Assembly (NCBI GenBank): GCA_946894095.1
Contig: OX335657.1
Span: 16,058,001 to 16,122,000 of the forward strand
Length of the DNA: 64,000 nt
From: Incurvaria masculella
Lineage: Eukaryota; Arthropoda; Insecta; Lepidoptera; Incurvariidae
Reading direction: 5' to 3'
Made by a program: the position numbers and the translations under genes. Position 1 is the first letter of the stretch. The number at the start of each line of letters is the position of its first letter. Shown piece after piece: positions 1 through 11,167 of this stretch. Under the pieces are notes generated by a model, which did no database searches, was not told where the DNA came from, and saw only the letters and a list, made by a program, of their open reading frames with translations.

Positions 1-840
1 ACTGACTGGGTTCACTAAAGGTGGATCATTCAAACACGCTTTCGATCCAACATGATTGTTGTCTTGATTGTACCTAGATTTAGGTACATTGACGATGGCT
101 CTGTACACCAGATTTTGATTAAGTTCGTAAAATATTTTTGACTAGTTTTACATTGACGATGGCATTATACACCAGATTTAGGTTAAATTTGTAAGATTCA
201 TAATTATAATTTTTTTATATATATTTTTAATGTTTCTCCTTATGTTTTTCTTACGAGCGGTGGTATTGATTAATTAACTACTTAAATTTGAATTAAGTTT
301 CAAACTTATTTGTGACGTAACGGCCAGTACGTTAATTTCGCCAGCGTTAATCCTCATGTTTTTCCGAGACAAAAAAGTTTTTTTTTTCCTCTACTGTGTC
401 TAGTTACCGAGATATTTTTTTTTTTATTTATGTTTTTGTCTAGTTTAATTTGATAAGGAATGTTTAGTTTAGCTAAGGAAGGTCTTGGCATGGAATCTAG
501 ATCCCACGCGGCGTATCAGGCTAATATCATGACAGCAGGTGTGATATTAGCCATCCATGTCCAAGTACACACAACACTCCCACGTTCTTACTCACCATTC
601 TATTATTTTTACACTAAATTATTGAATTACTTTGCATGGAAAGTTTCACTTTTTATGGAGAAGATATTCAGCAAAAAGTTATTAAACTTTTTTGTTTGTT
701 TCAATCCCAATAATAATTTCCCAAATTTAATGTACTGGCAGTTACGACACTCTGTATACATAACGATAGCACAGCATACAGATTCTTGACATGTTCAAGT
801 GTAGGTTACCTACTTATGAATGCAATAAAACAATACAATA
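1..840. repeat. Long-form unit of an intronic satellite-like repeat (left copy, incomplete at window edge)
   Basis: Nearly the whole stretch is repeated at 1690-1931 plus 5305-5523, where a DNA transposon splits the second copy. Shared blocks include the opening 'actgactgggttcactaaag', the 'tacattgacgatggc' motifs, the 'gtttctccttatg' block and the end block 'ttcttgacatgttcaagtg...aatacatcacagacgggttc'. Bases 470-565 inside this copy are a tail fragment of the SINE family described below (gctaatatcatgacagc...). The short + strand ORF at 460-789 runs through that SINE tail and is not a gene. The block lies upstream of a glycosyltransferase exon and is probably intron. Confidence 0.75.
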
Positions 841-1735
841 CATCACAGACGGGTTCGCCATTCTCGCGCAGGTGACCGGCCCTTCAATCGCCGACATTAT
901 CCGCCGCTACGTTCCGCCTCATCTTTACACACTGCTGGTGCAGCAAAACATCCAATCGCTTTAAAGATTTCAAATTAAAAAGTGGCAAGGTCCACGTGTT
1001 CCTCGCCTTAAGACTGACTGGGTTGCCTAAAGGTGGCTCGTTCGAACGCGCTTTCAATCCGACATCACAAACGGGTTCGCCATTCTCGCGCAGGTGACCG
1101 GCCCTTCAATCGCCGACATTATCCGCCGCTACGTTCCGCCCCAAATCTTTACACACTGCTGGTGCAGGAAAACATCCAATCGCTTTAAAGATTTCAAATT
1201 AAAAAGTGGCAAGGTCCACGTGTTCGTCGGCTTTAAGACTGACTGGGTTCCCTAAAGGTGGCTCGTTCGAACGCGCTTTCAATCCGACATCACAAACGGG
1301 TTCGCCATTCTCGCGCAGGTGACCGGCCCTTCAATCGCCGACATTATCCGCCGCTACGTTCCGCCCCAAATCTTTACACACTGCTGGTGCAGGAAAACAT
1401 CCAATCGCTTTAAAGATTTCAAATTAAAAAGTGGCAAGGTCCACGTGTTCGTCGGCTTTAAGACTGACTGGGTTCCCTAAAGGTGGCTCGTTCGAACGCG
1501 CTTTCAATCCGACATCACAAACGGGTTCGCCATTCTCGCGCAGGTGACCGGCCCTTCAATCGCCGACATTATCTGCCGCTACGTTCCGCCCCAAATCTTT
1601 ACACACTGCTGGTGCAGCAAAACATCCCATCGCTTTAAATATTTCAAATTCAAAAGTGGCAAGGTCAACGTGTTCCTCGGCTTTAAGAATGACTGGGTTG
1701 CCTGAAGGTGGCTCGTTCAAACACGCTTTCGATCC
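841..1735 (+). repeat. Tandem array, four ~222-225 bp units, each carrying a copy of a splice acceptor
   Basis: Unit starts ('catcacaRacgggttcgcc') fall at 841, 1063, 1288 and 1513, giving periods of 222, 225 and 225. Each unit begins with about 34 bases identical to the intron end of the glycosyltransferase exon at 5558 (ttcgccattctcgcgcag), followed by about 19 bases matching the start of that exon. It then diverges into 'cgacattatccgccgctac', which the real exon lacks. Each unit ends with 'actgactgggttSccta...', the same sequence that opens the window. The array is therefore a short form of the long repeat, missing about 800 bases. Confidence 0.85.
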
Positions 1736-2593
1736 AACATGACTGTTGTACCTTGATTGTACCTAGATTGTAGATGTACCTAGATTTAGCTACATTGACG
1801 ATGGCACTACACACCAGATTTAGATTAAGTTCGTAAAATATTTTTGACTAGTTTTACATTGACGATGGCACTATACACCAGATTTAGAGTCAGTTTGTAA
1901 AATTCATGATTATTATTTTTGTATATATATATCGTCCCCGTATTGGGAAAAGTCACTAATTGCAAAATACTAGTTCCGAGATAATCGAGATTAAAGATTT
2001 TTTCAACTTTGAAAAATAGCAACTCTTATCCCTACAAAGATATCTGTATAGTTATATTTTTTAAAAATTCGTTGTATTCATGGAATGGTAAAACAGAATT
2101 CAAATCCAATCTTAAATATTGGTTTCCTTAAGGAAAAAAAAAATTAACCAATTTGGTGATTTTTCATAAACTGAAATTTGTAGACTTTTGTAATTAGTGA
2201 CTTTACCTAAGGAGTTAGTGAGTTTTCCTGCATTTGATAATACTATTTAATTATTTTTTTCAGCGTTTTGGTTAATTTGGCCAATCACATAAAAATATAT
2301 TTACACTTAGTTATTTATTAAATTATCAAATTTTATCATTTCAATTTAGGTAATTTAATGAAACGAGATCTTATTTTTTATTTTTCTAATTTTTATTATG
2401 AAAAAGTAATCACACAATGCGAAACAAACAAACAGTTAAGTACCTACAAAGTAAAAACATGCGGAGAAATTAAGAAAACAGGGATATTAAGATTTATTTT
2501 TTGAATGATTTAACTTCAATGTGCCATTTTTGGGTACAAAATACAAGAATCCCGCTATTCGGTATTCAGCCCTTTGACTATCCGCAGCTATGA

Positions 2594-4559
2594 CTATGAA
2601 TAGTCAGAAGACTCCTTATTTTCTTCGTTTTTATAAATACTATCTGGTTCTGGCAGCCTATCGACTGTATCTGTATTATCGGGTAGAGCATTGTACCAAG
2701 GATGTAATTCGCTTGGAATTACGCCTTTCTTGCACAAATCAATCAAGTCTCTTTCTTTTGCCTTTGATATTGGCAAAATATGTTTGTACGCTTTTGGAAT
2801 AGGTATATCGAATCATGAGTCTTCCAATCTATCTTCTACATGGCGTGGGATGTCACGTTTTTTCCCCCGTCTTGCGCGAGTCTCCACTGATGTTTCTTTA
2901 TTTATGAACTTTATTTGTTGCAATTGGCGTGTATTTAAATCAATATAGGGGCCGCTGTGGTCGTACCGGAATTTGATAATTCCTGGATAATTCTTTTCGA
3001 AATGAAGGCATTTAATTTTTACCCATTTTACGCTGTTCCCATTTTCATCAGTACAATCGGTTCTGTATTATTCTTTCGTTTAGAGCTTTCACGTCCAGCA
3101 TGTCTTTGTATTTCAATTTTACTACTTCATATTGTTCGGCATTTGTTCGGTGTCTTTTTGACCTAGCTTTCTTCATAATATTTTTCCAGTCTATCATTGA
3201 AAATACCTGAATATACCGTTTTTCTGTTTCTATCGCGCTAGGCATACTGTCCACTTCCATATACGAGTGCCCACTTTCCAAATATTTTGTTCGATCACTT
3301 CCAAGTCAGTATTTTGAACAATATGTAGAAAAAAGCAGCTATGTACTGATTTCTGTTTTGCCCTGAGCAAGTATCGGAAAATAACTACACTTCTTTTACC
3401 TCTTTCGATAATTGACAGATCTACCAGTAAATCCCTGTAGCAATTTCCACACTTCCACGTTTTCCGTTAAGGCTGTTCCGACGCATATAAAGTTGTTTGC
3501 ACACATAACGCAAAAAGTATTGCACTTTAAGCCACGAATTCATAATAAAAGTTTAATATAGTCATATTACTTGCAGCGAAAACAATTTCAGGATTATTGG
3601 TTTTGTTACAATTTATTTAAATACGATTTTTATTTAACAGCGCCATCTAACGGTGTAAAACTTCTAATCGGCAATTACAACGAAACCATTAAACCTGAAA
3701 TTGTGAATATCTTTTCGCTGCAACTACTATGGCTATATTTAATATTTTTGACGAATTCGTGCCTTAAAGTGCAATACTTTTTGCGTTCTGTGTAAAAAAG
3801 ACATTGTATGGGTCGGAACATCCTTAAGCTCGTTCCATATAAGGCAAAAGGCATTGTTGGGCTCTTTCGCTTAATAAATCGTCAAATTGTGAACGTTAAT
3901 TTTCCTGGAATAGTAAAGTGGACCGATGTCACCACTGGGAATTTGTAGGACACTTTTCAAATCCAGTGTCACAGACACAAACGCAGAGTCTTCTTACATT
4001 TAATTTTGTCTGCTTCTTTAGCAGAGTTTTCAGAGACCTTTCTAGCGATATGTTCTTCGTACTCTTCTTTTAAGGATTCAGGTTTACCGAAATTGTTATA
4101 TCGATTGCAAGTTGGACATTGGTCTTTCTTTGGATGGAAAAAAGATAGATAGACTGCCATGGAAACAGGTTCATAGCCTTCTATAGTCGAACCTTTTTTA
4201 AGACTTTCTCTGATAGCAGACATTTTATAATCTTCATACATTTTCGAAATGGATAGATGGATGAGCCTCTTGGTTTTCTTCCTACAATAGTGAGATTCCA
4301 TTGTAGAAAAAATGGTGATTTGATCTTTGACAAATTTAATGTCTACTGGAGATGTCTTGTTCACAGGATCATTAGAGCCACAAACATATTTTCCTCCGAA
4401 GCTTCCATATTCATTCTTGCCTGCCAAGGCCTTGTCAATGGGCCCATTTGATATGCATAGAGTTTTCTTAAAAAAATCTTTACACACCCGAATGTTATTT
4501 GAATTTTTTACAAAATAATATTTTAGCGAACTTGTAGCAATGTAAGGTTTCTTTATCAC
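2594..4559 (-). pseudogene. Broken Sola-like transposase gene
   Basis: The fragments read on the - strand in the expected N-to-C order. 4559-3969 is the longest open piece (196 codons) with 'FHPKKDQCPTC' and 'MESHYCRKKTKRL'. 3968-3830 continues with 'DLKSVLQIPSGDIG' and 'YYSRKINVHNLTIY' up to a stop. About 3490-3290 continues out of frame. 3281-3048 holds 'ESGHSYMEVDSM' and 'DWKNIMKKAR'. 2776-2594 is the C-terminal piece 'DLIDLCKKGVIP'. The pieces are separated by frameshifts, in-frame stops and the nested MITE at 3471-3823, so no functional transposase is encoded. The family name is inferred; that it is a transposase relic is well supported by its place inside matching terminal inverted repeats. 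Confidence 0.7.
3471..3823. mobile_element. TTAA-flanked MITE nested in the transposase relic
   Basis: TTAA lies on both sides (3467-3470 and 3824-3827). The ends are inverted repeats: 'ggctgttccgacgcata' on the left and the complement of 'ggatgttccgacccata' on the right. A second, longer inverted block follows, 'acacaKaacgcaaaaag', then 'tattgcactttaagScacg'. Removing the element rejoins transposase-like reading on both sides. TTAA targets are typical of piggyBac-type transposition. Confidence 0.7.
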
Positions 4560-5557
4560 ATCACACGATGCTAACTGGCCGGCTCACACTCCCTGACTGC
4601 GCTGCTGACTGATGCGATTTGATGAGTTGTGGAGCGAAAGACTCTGGAGAAATACCTAACTTCATTTAGGAACTTTGCGCACTAAGTTTAATTTTGAGAA
4701 AACGAACTAAAAGCCTTTGAATGTGAATGAAATCATTTTAGTATTCTAGGAGAAATAACTAAACGCATCTATTGCCTTCGGATGCAAGGTTTCACTATGG
4801 GAAAAGTAACTATTAGCCATTGAATGTTTATGAAAACATTTTAGACTTCTAGGATAAATAGCTAAACGCATTTAGTGAATTCGGATACAAGATTTCCTTA
4901 TGGGAAAACTAACTAAATGCACTTAATGATTTTTGTTAGTAAAATATTTTTTCAATATTTAATTTGAAAAAAATATTAAGTGTCATTATCGATTTTTCCA
5001 CAAAATTTTCGTAACTTTTTTTTATGGAAGATTAGATAAATGATATTAGTGACTTTCGTTTAGTTAGTTAGAATAACATAAATATAAGGACAAGTCCTTA
5101 AGGGAATTAATTATTTTTCCATGCATACATCGGTTAAATTTTCTTACTTAACGATTTTTCCACTTCGAATAACTGGAAAACCGTTGGGAAATGTCATTTT
5201 CTGGGTATGCAGAAAAATAAAGAAAAAAATAAAAAGTAGGTTGGTGTTAATAACTCAACTTCGCTAAAAATGTTAGTTGGTGACTTTTCCCAATACGGGG
5301 ACGATATTTATTAATTTATATTTTTAATGTTTCTCCTTACGTTTTCTTGTGAACGTTTTCTTTTGAGTGATTAATTAACTACTTAAATTTTAATTAAGTT
5401 TCGAACTTATTTTGTGACTTGCAAAGTATGTTTGCCAGTTCTTATTTACATAAAGATAGCGATAACGATTCTTGACATGTTCAAGTGTAGGTTACCTACC
5501 TATGAATTAAATAAAACAATACAATACATCACAGACGGGTTCGCCATTCTCGCGCAG

Positions 5558-8500
5558 GTGACCGTCCCTTCAATCGCGCCAAGCTGATGAACGTCGGCTT
5601 CGCGGAGGGCCAGAAGTCGCGCGCCGGCGGCTGGGACTGCTTCGTGTTCCACGACATCGACCTGCTGCCGCTCGACGCGCGCAACATGTACTCGTGCCCG
5701 CGCCAGCCGCGCCACATGAGCGTCTCCATCGACAAGTACAACTACAAGTCGGTATCCTTGTCGTGCGCTGGTTCTTCTTCTGTCCATTGAATTATTACTA
5801 TTTTAGGAGCCTCTTCCACCATTTGCTTAATCCTCACATTAAAGGGGCTTTCTTACCATCTCGCAATCGATACCAGTACAAGATTTTCAGCACTTTAGTA
5901 ATAAAGGCCCTTTAAGTGTCAATTAAAATAAATCATCAGTTGGTGAAAACCAAGCTAGGTATATTAATCTAAAGAACCTGTTTACAAGATAACATATCCC
6001 ACGTTTTCAAGCATTGTAAGATTTGTAAAAACTTGGAAAAGCCGCCTACCTAGCGTAAAGATATGGGATTTTTGGATGTCAAAGCTGCAAGAATTTACAT
6101 AAAAAAGAGATATAATTAGAAATCACTTCTACTTTTTTTTTATAATCGTATGTCTTCATCGTCAACATATTTAGGTAATTTCATGTTTTATTCATGTAAC
6201 AACTAGCCAATACCGTACCTACTATCATGTTAGCTCAAAACATCACATAGGAACTAGGTGCCACGCCAGGAAAATAGATTGCACGTCTACATAGAATTGG
6301 ATAGGAAACACGGATTACTTTCATTGTCGCCTCGACCATCCCGTTCATTCAATAAGGTGGTACCAACCCAGGCGGGATTGACTCTACCCAGTAAGTAAGA
6401 ATTGGAACGTAAACTTTACTTAGAAACGGACGCAACGACAAATCGCTTAGTAGGCTTTTACAATGGCAATGGAAAAATTTGGTGGAACATATGTTTTATT
6501 TATAAACGCCGGAACCCACACAGCATAAGTCTCGGTAGCTCAGTATGCGACGACTCTCGATTAGTTGGGGAAGCACCTCTGAGCGCGGTTAGGCTCTGGA
6601 TGGGTGACCATTTTCAACCGTTGTGGCTGGCCGTCCGTCGTTCGGATTCCACGTAAAACTGTACGTCCCTTCCTGACTTACTATGTGGTAGGGTTAATCT
6701 CGCCCGGGTTGGTACTATCGCATTGAATGAACGATAGTCGAAGCTGCAATGAAAATTGTCCATGTTTTCCATCCAGTTCAATGTAGTCGAGCAATATAAG
6801 GAAGGGCCTGGCATGGCACCTAGTTCCCATGTGGTGTGTAAGGCTAACATCTGACGGTCAGTTCGGTATAGCCATCCATGTCCAGTTACATAAAAAAAAA
6901 GTATAGCAAGAAGTTTTTATTATTGTTTAGAAAGATTAGGTGATGGTAAAGTTTCCTGATTCCTCTCTCATTGAATGAACATAAATTTATACTCAAATAA
7001 ACGAATTGAATGAGCATCCTTCACCGTTCGAGCGGACAGCTATGTGACTGATGGGTCGACTCACTCCAGGATGCCGTACACGGAGATATTCGGCGGCGTG
7101 TCGGCCATGACGGTCGCGCAGGTGAAGGCGGTCAACGGCTTCTCCAACAAGTACTGGGGCTGGGGTGGCGAAGACGACGATATGTTCTACAGGTGAGTGC
7201 CGTCGAGATTTGGACATTTTATCCATAGGCTCAGAATGTATAGACATACAGAGTCAACTGACGGATGAGACCAAAATCGTTTCATACAAAATGTACTGAA
7301 ACTTCTTTTTTTACTCCAGAAAATTTCTAAATCGCTGTGTAGCTTCATCATAATGATCTTAAGGTGGCCCAACCCGCTCATCTCCCCATACAAAAGGGGA
7401 AAGAAGATCACGCCCATATTTCTTGTTAGAGATCCAAAAGTTTGCTCAAAATAGCTTTATTTAATCGAACTCGATGTCTGATGACCATTGGCATTGTAAA
7501 ATTGTGTTTGGTTTCTAAGTTATAAGGTCCGAAAGTTCGAATTTTTCGTTCGTTTTATACAATAACTTTGGAGGTGGATTACGCAATGATAACGTAAGAA
7601 CATCTGAAAAAGATTAGTCATCAGACATAGCTTATTTAATCAAGATTTATAATCGATTTTGTTTTTGTTAGATATTTGACTACAGCGGTCGTGGTTTACT
7701 TTTAGCTATAAGTCGTTTTGAAATAAAAATTTTCGTAAATCTTACCAAATCATACACTATGCACATTGTCTTTTTTGTGGACATGTTGCATCTTCCTCAT
7801 CACGGAGCCTGTCTTATTCTTTGAAACAGAAAAGGTCCCAGAGCACAACAGCACGGTTTTGTACCGTGCCCGCGAATGAGTTAGGCCCGCCGGGTTGGGC
7901 CACCTTAAGTTGTGTTTTAATGTTTACTTTGAAATATTGAGGAAAAGTTAAGAAATTTGATCGACAAAGAATTAGTGAGTCACCCCTTATTTACCATAAA
8001 AAATGTGTTTTTGTCCAGGTTTTTTACTCCCGTTCACTTAACAATCTATAAATGCACAGGTCACCATGCTTTTTTTAAGTAAAACTAGAGAAATCATAAA
8101 GATTTCATAAAAAAACCTTTCACATTCCATGAGCGCAACTCCAATGTACTAATAACGATTTGAGAAGTGGTCTAATCGGGCCGATGTGTTCCATCTCCCT
8201 CTAACTCGCGGTAGTGGTACTTGAGTTGAGGTCTCACTCCCACGCTTTGTTCGTCTTGAAAGCACTGCGCGCTATGCTAGGTCTATGATTTTTTCATACC
8301 TATCCCCGAGAATGTTAAAAAAGCAATGGGCTAGAAGTGGTGGGCAACCGACTGGTTGAAATTGCGCTAAAGGCAAATTTAAAATCTACAGTTTAAAAAA
8401 AAAGTTTTTGGTAGGAATTACTTTCTGGATGAAATAAAGAGGGCTGGCAAAAGTGGTTCATTCCATCTTAAATCGGGAACAATTGAATAATTTGCTTTGA

Positions 8501-9106
8501 AATCGGTCAAAATATTCAAACAGGTCATTACTACGGAAGCTCATCAACCCATCGGACTCATGGACTTATGGATGAACTCAGAGAGAAAATCCCGATCGAA
8601 ATTTATTATAATCTCTAAATATGTGGGTGGCACATTTCAGATTGAAGAAGAACAAGTTCCACATAGCCCGCTACCCCATGTCCGTGGCGCGGTACACCAT
8701 GCTCAAGCACAAGTCTCAGACTCCCAATCCCAAGCGGTAACTATCCCTTCTATTAATCCCATCATGTTACACCCTTTATACATTGTGTTTTTACACGAGT
8801 AGATAACAACAGGTATGGCCACTGATGTCTTGGATATCTCCGATAAATTAAATGTTATCTCTGAGATTGAACTTGAGATTTAATTGAGTTTATTTTAGCC
8901 ATTAGCTAACGATGTCCTTGCCGGCGGCCAATTGCTTAGCTTCAAAAATGTAAGTGATGCGCTTGCTGTACAGGTACCAGCTGCTCTCGCTCACCAACAA
9001 ACTGTACAAGACGGACGGGCTCTCGTCGCTGGAGTACGTGCCGGAGAAGACGACGCGCCACCGCCTCTACACGCACGTGCTCGCCAACATCGACGAGCGC
9101 AGCTGA
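5558..9106 (+). CDS. Beta-1,4-N-acetylgalactosaminyl/galactosyltransferase (GT7 family), 3' half of gene
   Basis: Four exons: 5558-5747, 7070-7192, 8641-8736 and 8974-9106 (stop TGA 9104-9106). All junctions are GT-AG and in phase, giving 179 C-terminal residues. The upstream exons (cytoplasmic tail, membrane anchor, stem, start of catalytic domain) lie before the window. The enzyme acts in the Golgi lumen, moving a sugar from a UDP donor onto terminal GlcNAc. Visible motifs are 'PFNRAKLMNVGF', the metal-binding 'FHDIDLLP' (DXD-type), 'PRHMSVSID', 'FGGVSAMT', the acceptor-site 'WGWGGEDDDMFYR' and 'NPKRYQLL'. The residue before FGG is Ile ('PYTEIFGG'), where vertebrate beta4Gal-T1 has Tyr. In insect homologues Ile there goes with GalNAc transfer, so beta4GalNAcT is the likelier activity (inference). 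The first listed exon starts right after a tandem array that copies its acceptor. Confidence 0.9.
6225..6395 (-). repeat. SINE tail/body fragment, minus orientation
   Basis: Degenerate but recognisable in reverse: 'acataggaactaggtgccac...' (tail), 'acacggattactttcattg' and 'tggtaccaacccaggcggg' (body). It lies head-to-head with the better copy at 6530-6893, in the first visible intron of the glycosyltransferase gene. Confidence 0.6.
6530..6893 (+). repeat. SINE with 5S-rRNA-like head
   Basis: The head contains 'cctctgagcgcggttaggct' followed by 'ctggatgggtgaccat', the latter matching the 5S rRNA internal control region (C box). The body carries 'cggattccacgtaaaactgt', 'ctcgcccgggttggtac' and 'aatgaaaattgtccatg'. 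The tail is 'aaggaagggcctggcatgg...atccatgtccagttacat' and ends in an A-run. Confidence 0.75.
7363..7904. mobile_element. TTAA MITE, family M, copy 1 (542 bp)
   Basis: Flanked by TTAA at 7359-7362 and 7905-7908. The terminal inverted repeats are 'ggtggcccaacccg' on the left and its complement on the right. Two more copies in this window (58427-58911 and 60853-61389) are highly similar along their length. No coding capacity. This copy sits in an intron of the glycosyltransferase gene. Confidence 0.88.
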
Positions 9107-9260
9107 TGGGAGTACATTGCCAAGCTGCTGTTTGGCAATGACAGGTAGAGCGAGACGCGAACGTGCTAGGCATGGACAAGAATGACAGATGGAGACGCGA
9201 ACGTGCTAGGCATGGACAAGCTGCTGTTTGACAATGACAGATAGAGCGAGATGTTGAACA
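9107..9260 (+). repeat. Short tandem duplication just after the glycosyltransferase stop codon
   Basis: 'gacgcgaacgtgctaggcat' with 'ggacaag' occurs twice about 41 bases apart (near 9152 and 9193). The flanking motif 'aagctgctgtttgRcaatgacag' also occurs on both sides. It is probably 3' UTR. I see no AATAAA within the next several hundred bases. Confidence 0.6.
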
Positions 9261-9614
9261 ATAGAAATATCTCAAACGCTGATACCGGACACTCCATAGT
9301 GTTACTTCGGAAGGTTAGTCTAGAGGTCATTATTTTATTTTGATGTTTGGAATTTAAAGGATTGTTCTATGAAAGTTGTTAATTTTGACCTACAGGACTC
9401 CTCAAAGGCAAAAACTTTTCAAAAAATTTAACTGTATTGTTGTATCTTTAACTCATAGTAACTCTGCAAAATATTATTTTTACACTTGCTCTAGGTTACC
9501 CCAAATACTACTTTATTTAAAATGACCTCCCTATGAGTACTAAAATTACTTACAAACGCATGTCGACTGAAAATCAATTTATTGATATATGCCCGTTGTT
9601 TAGTATTTTAGACA

Positions 9615-9875
9615 CAGGCACGGATCCAGTATTTTACTGAGCGGGGTAGTTGGCAAAAGTAAGGCTCTTGCCAAGGGGGGACTGCAGGAAAGCACAAGTA
9701 AGTTCCTGGGAGGGGGGGGGAGCGGGGCTTTGCTTTCGGAGGACTAAAAAACAATCGGGGGGTGGGCACTTCCATCGCAATACTTAGAAATCGGTTGAAA
9801 TAAAGTGATGCAGTCACTGAGGGTGGGGAAGGGGAGGGGGAGGGGGAGGGGGCAATCGCCCTGGATCCGCGCCTG
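9615..9875. mobile_element. hAT-type MITE with G-runs
   Basis: Terminal inverted repeats 'caggcRcggatccag'. The 8-bp flanks are tttagaca (9607-9614) and ttcagaca (9876-9883), a target-site duplication with one mismatch. Eight-base duplications and CAG-type ends fit the hAT superfamily. The inside is rich in G-runs (near 9712-9722 and 9822-9851) that could form G-quadruplexes on the + strand. Confidence 0.75.
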
Positions 9876-9975
9876 TTCAGACAGATCATCAGGGCGAGGG
9901 TGACGCATAACCCTAATAGTAAAGGTTTCTTGTGTGTACGTGTGTGCTCTGAGGTTAGACCGATGGTGCTCTGGA

Positions 9976-10092
9976 CGTGTATTCTTGGCATTCAGTCATT
10001 GCGGATTCAGTATAGTTAACAGAAGAAGAATTTACTTTGACATTACTGTTAACTCTACTGAATCCGCAATGACTGATTGCCAAGAATACACG
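9976..10092. repeat. Large palindrome, two 47-base arms with a 23-base spacer
   Basis: The left arm 9976-10022 (cgtgtattcttggcattcag...) and right arm 10046-10092 (...gattgccaagaatacacg) are reverse complements with only a few mismatches; the spacer is 10023-10045. ORFs on both strands across it are symmetry artefacts. Confidence 0.85.
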
Positions 10093-10860
10093 CCCTGCAC
10101 TGTTGGGGACGAGACAGCACTTGAAATTGTATGGCTCGTTGTCTGTGTCTATGTATGTTCCCCTATGGATCACTGTTACTACGATCATAATTTTTTGCAT
10201 GCAAACGGTCCAGACAGGATAGTTACTGAAAAAATATTGTATCCCATCAGCGAGTTTTTCCGAAACGCTTGATCTTTTAAAAAATTGCGATACTAAATTT
10301 TATTTTTGTCCGAGTTATAGGCCTTTTATAAAAATACCCACATATTTAATCTTTAGTTGAATCATTGTGACCATAAGTGATCATAAGTGGAAGAAACTTA
10401 TATTTCCAGCCATCACGCTTAGAAAGCTCAAAATGTATGTCTTTTGAGAGTACGAGAATGCTATATTTAATTTCAAGTTGTATTTTTCTGTTACTGTCGT
10501 GCTTAGTAGTAAATAATTATTATAATATGGACATAGTGTGTTAGAAAATGTTCCTTGGACGACTGTACAAATGATATAGCGATGGTGCCATATCTCCGAA
10601 TAAATAACCAAAAGTGTATCTGGGTAACGCCGTGATGTGACGAGTACACAATGGTTTAGATGTGCGGCGACAGGCCCCTATTTCTGATAACGGGTGCCAT
10701 CACAGCATATCTCCTTCATTTATCAGCATATTTGGTATTGTATGGTGCTTTACAGGTTTCGAATTCCTAACCTATCTGATATGGAGTTAAGAGAACTGTT
10801 TTCAAATAGTGTAACTGGCGTTCTTAAGGTTTTTAGGCATCAGAAAATTACTTCTCCCAA
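10093..10860. other. No gene seen
   Basis: AT-rich sequence without a coding signal or clear repeat boundaries. The short ORFs lack family resemblance and splice context. Confidence 0.5.
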
Positions 10861-11167
10861 ACAAACGTAGTTTACTGATAATTTGAAGACCACTGTTCCA
10901 TTTTACTTGAAATTTGGTTTCTAAAATTAGGCTACAAATATCTGTATCTGTCTGCATGTCTTTGTTTTTTCGGTAAATGTATCATGGGTCAAACTACAGA
11001 GAAAACAAAATTAGTATGAAGATTTTCTTTTTGCTTTCACTTGATTCTGTTTTGATTTTTCAATAATCAATAGCGTGCAGACACAGATATTTGTTGCCTG
11101 ATATTAGATATTAAATATCAATTTAATTGGAAAAGCGGTTTCCAAATGATTAGTAAACTACGTTTGT
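10861..11167. mobile_element. Foldback (hairpin) MITE, family F, copy 1
   Basis: Starts with 'acaaacgtagtttactgata' and ends with the complement, 'tagtaaactacgtttgt'. The inverted arms extend about 100 bases and include 'cagacacagatatttg' on the right and its complement on the left. Related copies lie at 44784-45264, 57867-58142 and 58370-59162. No ORF. Confidence 0.75.

Larger units (their letters stand above)
1932..5304 (-). mobile_element. Decayed DNA transposon with ~28 bp terminal inverted repeats (Sola-like)
   Basis: The ends are inverted copies: 'tcgtccccgtattgggaaaa' at 1932, and its complement ending at 5304. About 28 bases match with one mismatch. The inside holds broken pieces of a Cys/His-containing transposase on the - strand (see the pseudogene entry) and a nested TTAA MITE at 3471-3823. 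Assignment to the Sola superfamily rests on my memory of transposase motifs ('ESGHSYMEVDS', 'FHPKKDQCPTC', 'DLKSVLQIP') and is not certain. The flanks are AT-rich (tata/tatt), so the target-site duplication is ambiguous. It sits in the upstream intron of the glycosyltransferase gene. Confidence 0.75.
1736..5523. repeat. Second long-form satellite-like unit, interrupted by a DNA transposon
   Basis: Bases 1690-1931 and 5305-5523 together match the left long unit (1-840). The insertion point corresponds to the AT-rich 'tatatatatttttaatgtttctcc' region near 215-240, so the left copy serves as an approximate empty site. The unit leads directly into the coding exon at 5558. Confidence 0.75.

Noticed and set aside
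865..975. Open frame across each tandem unit ('IADIIRRYVPPHLYTLLVQ')
   Set aside because: It ends shortly after in each unit and has no start or splice logic; I could not connect it to a protein family.
841..1735. Tandem repeats considered as a CRISPR-like array
   Set aside because: Units are ~225 bases with no unique spacers, in a eukaryotic intron.
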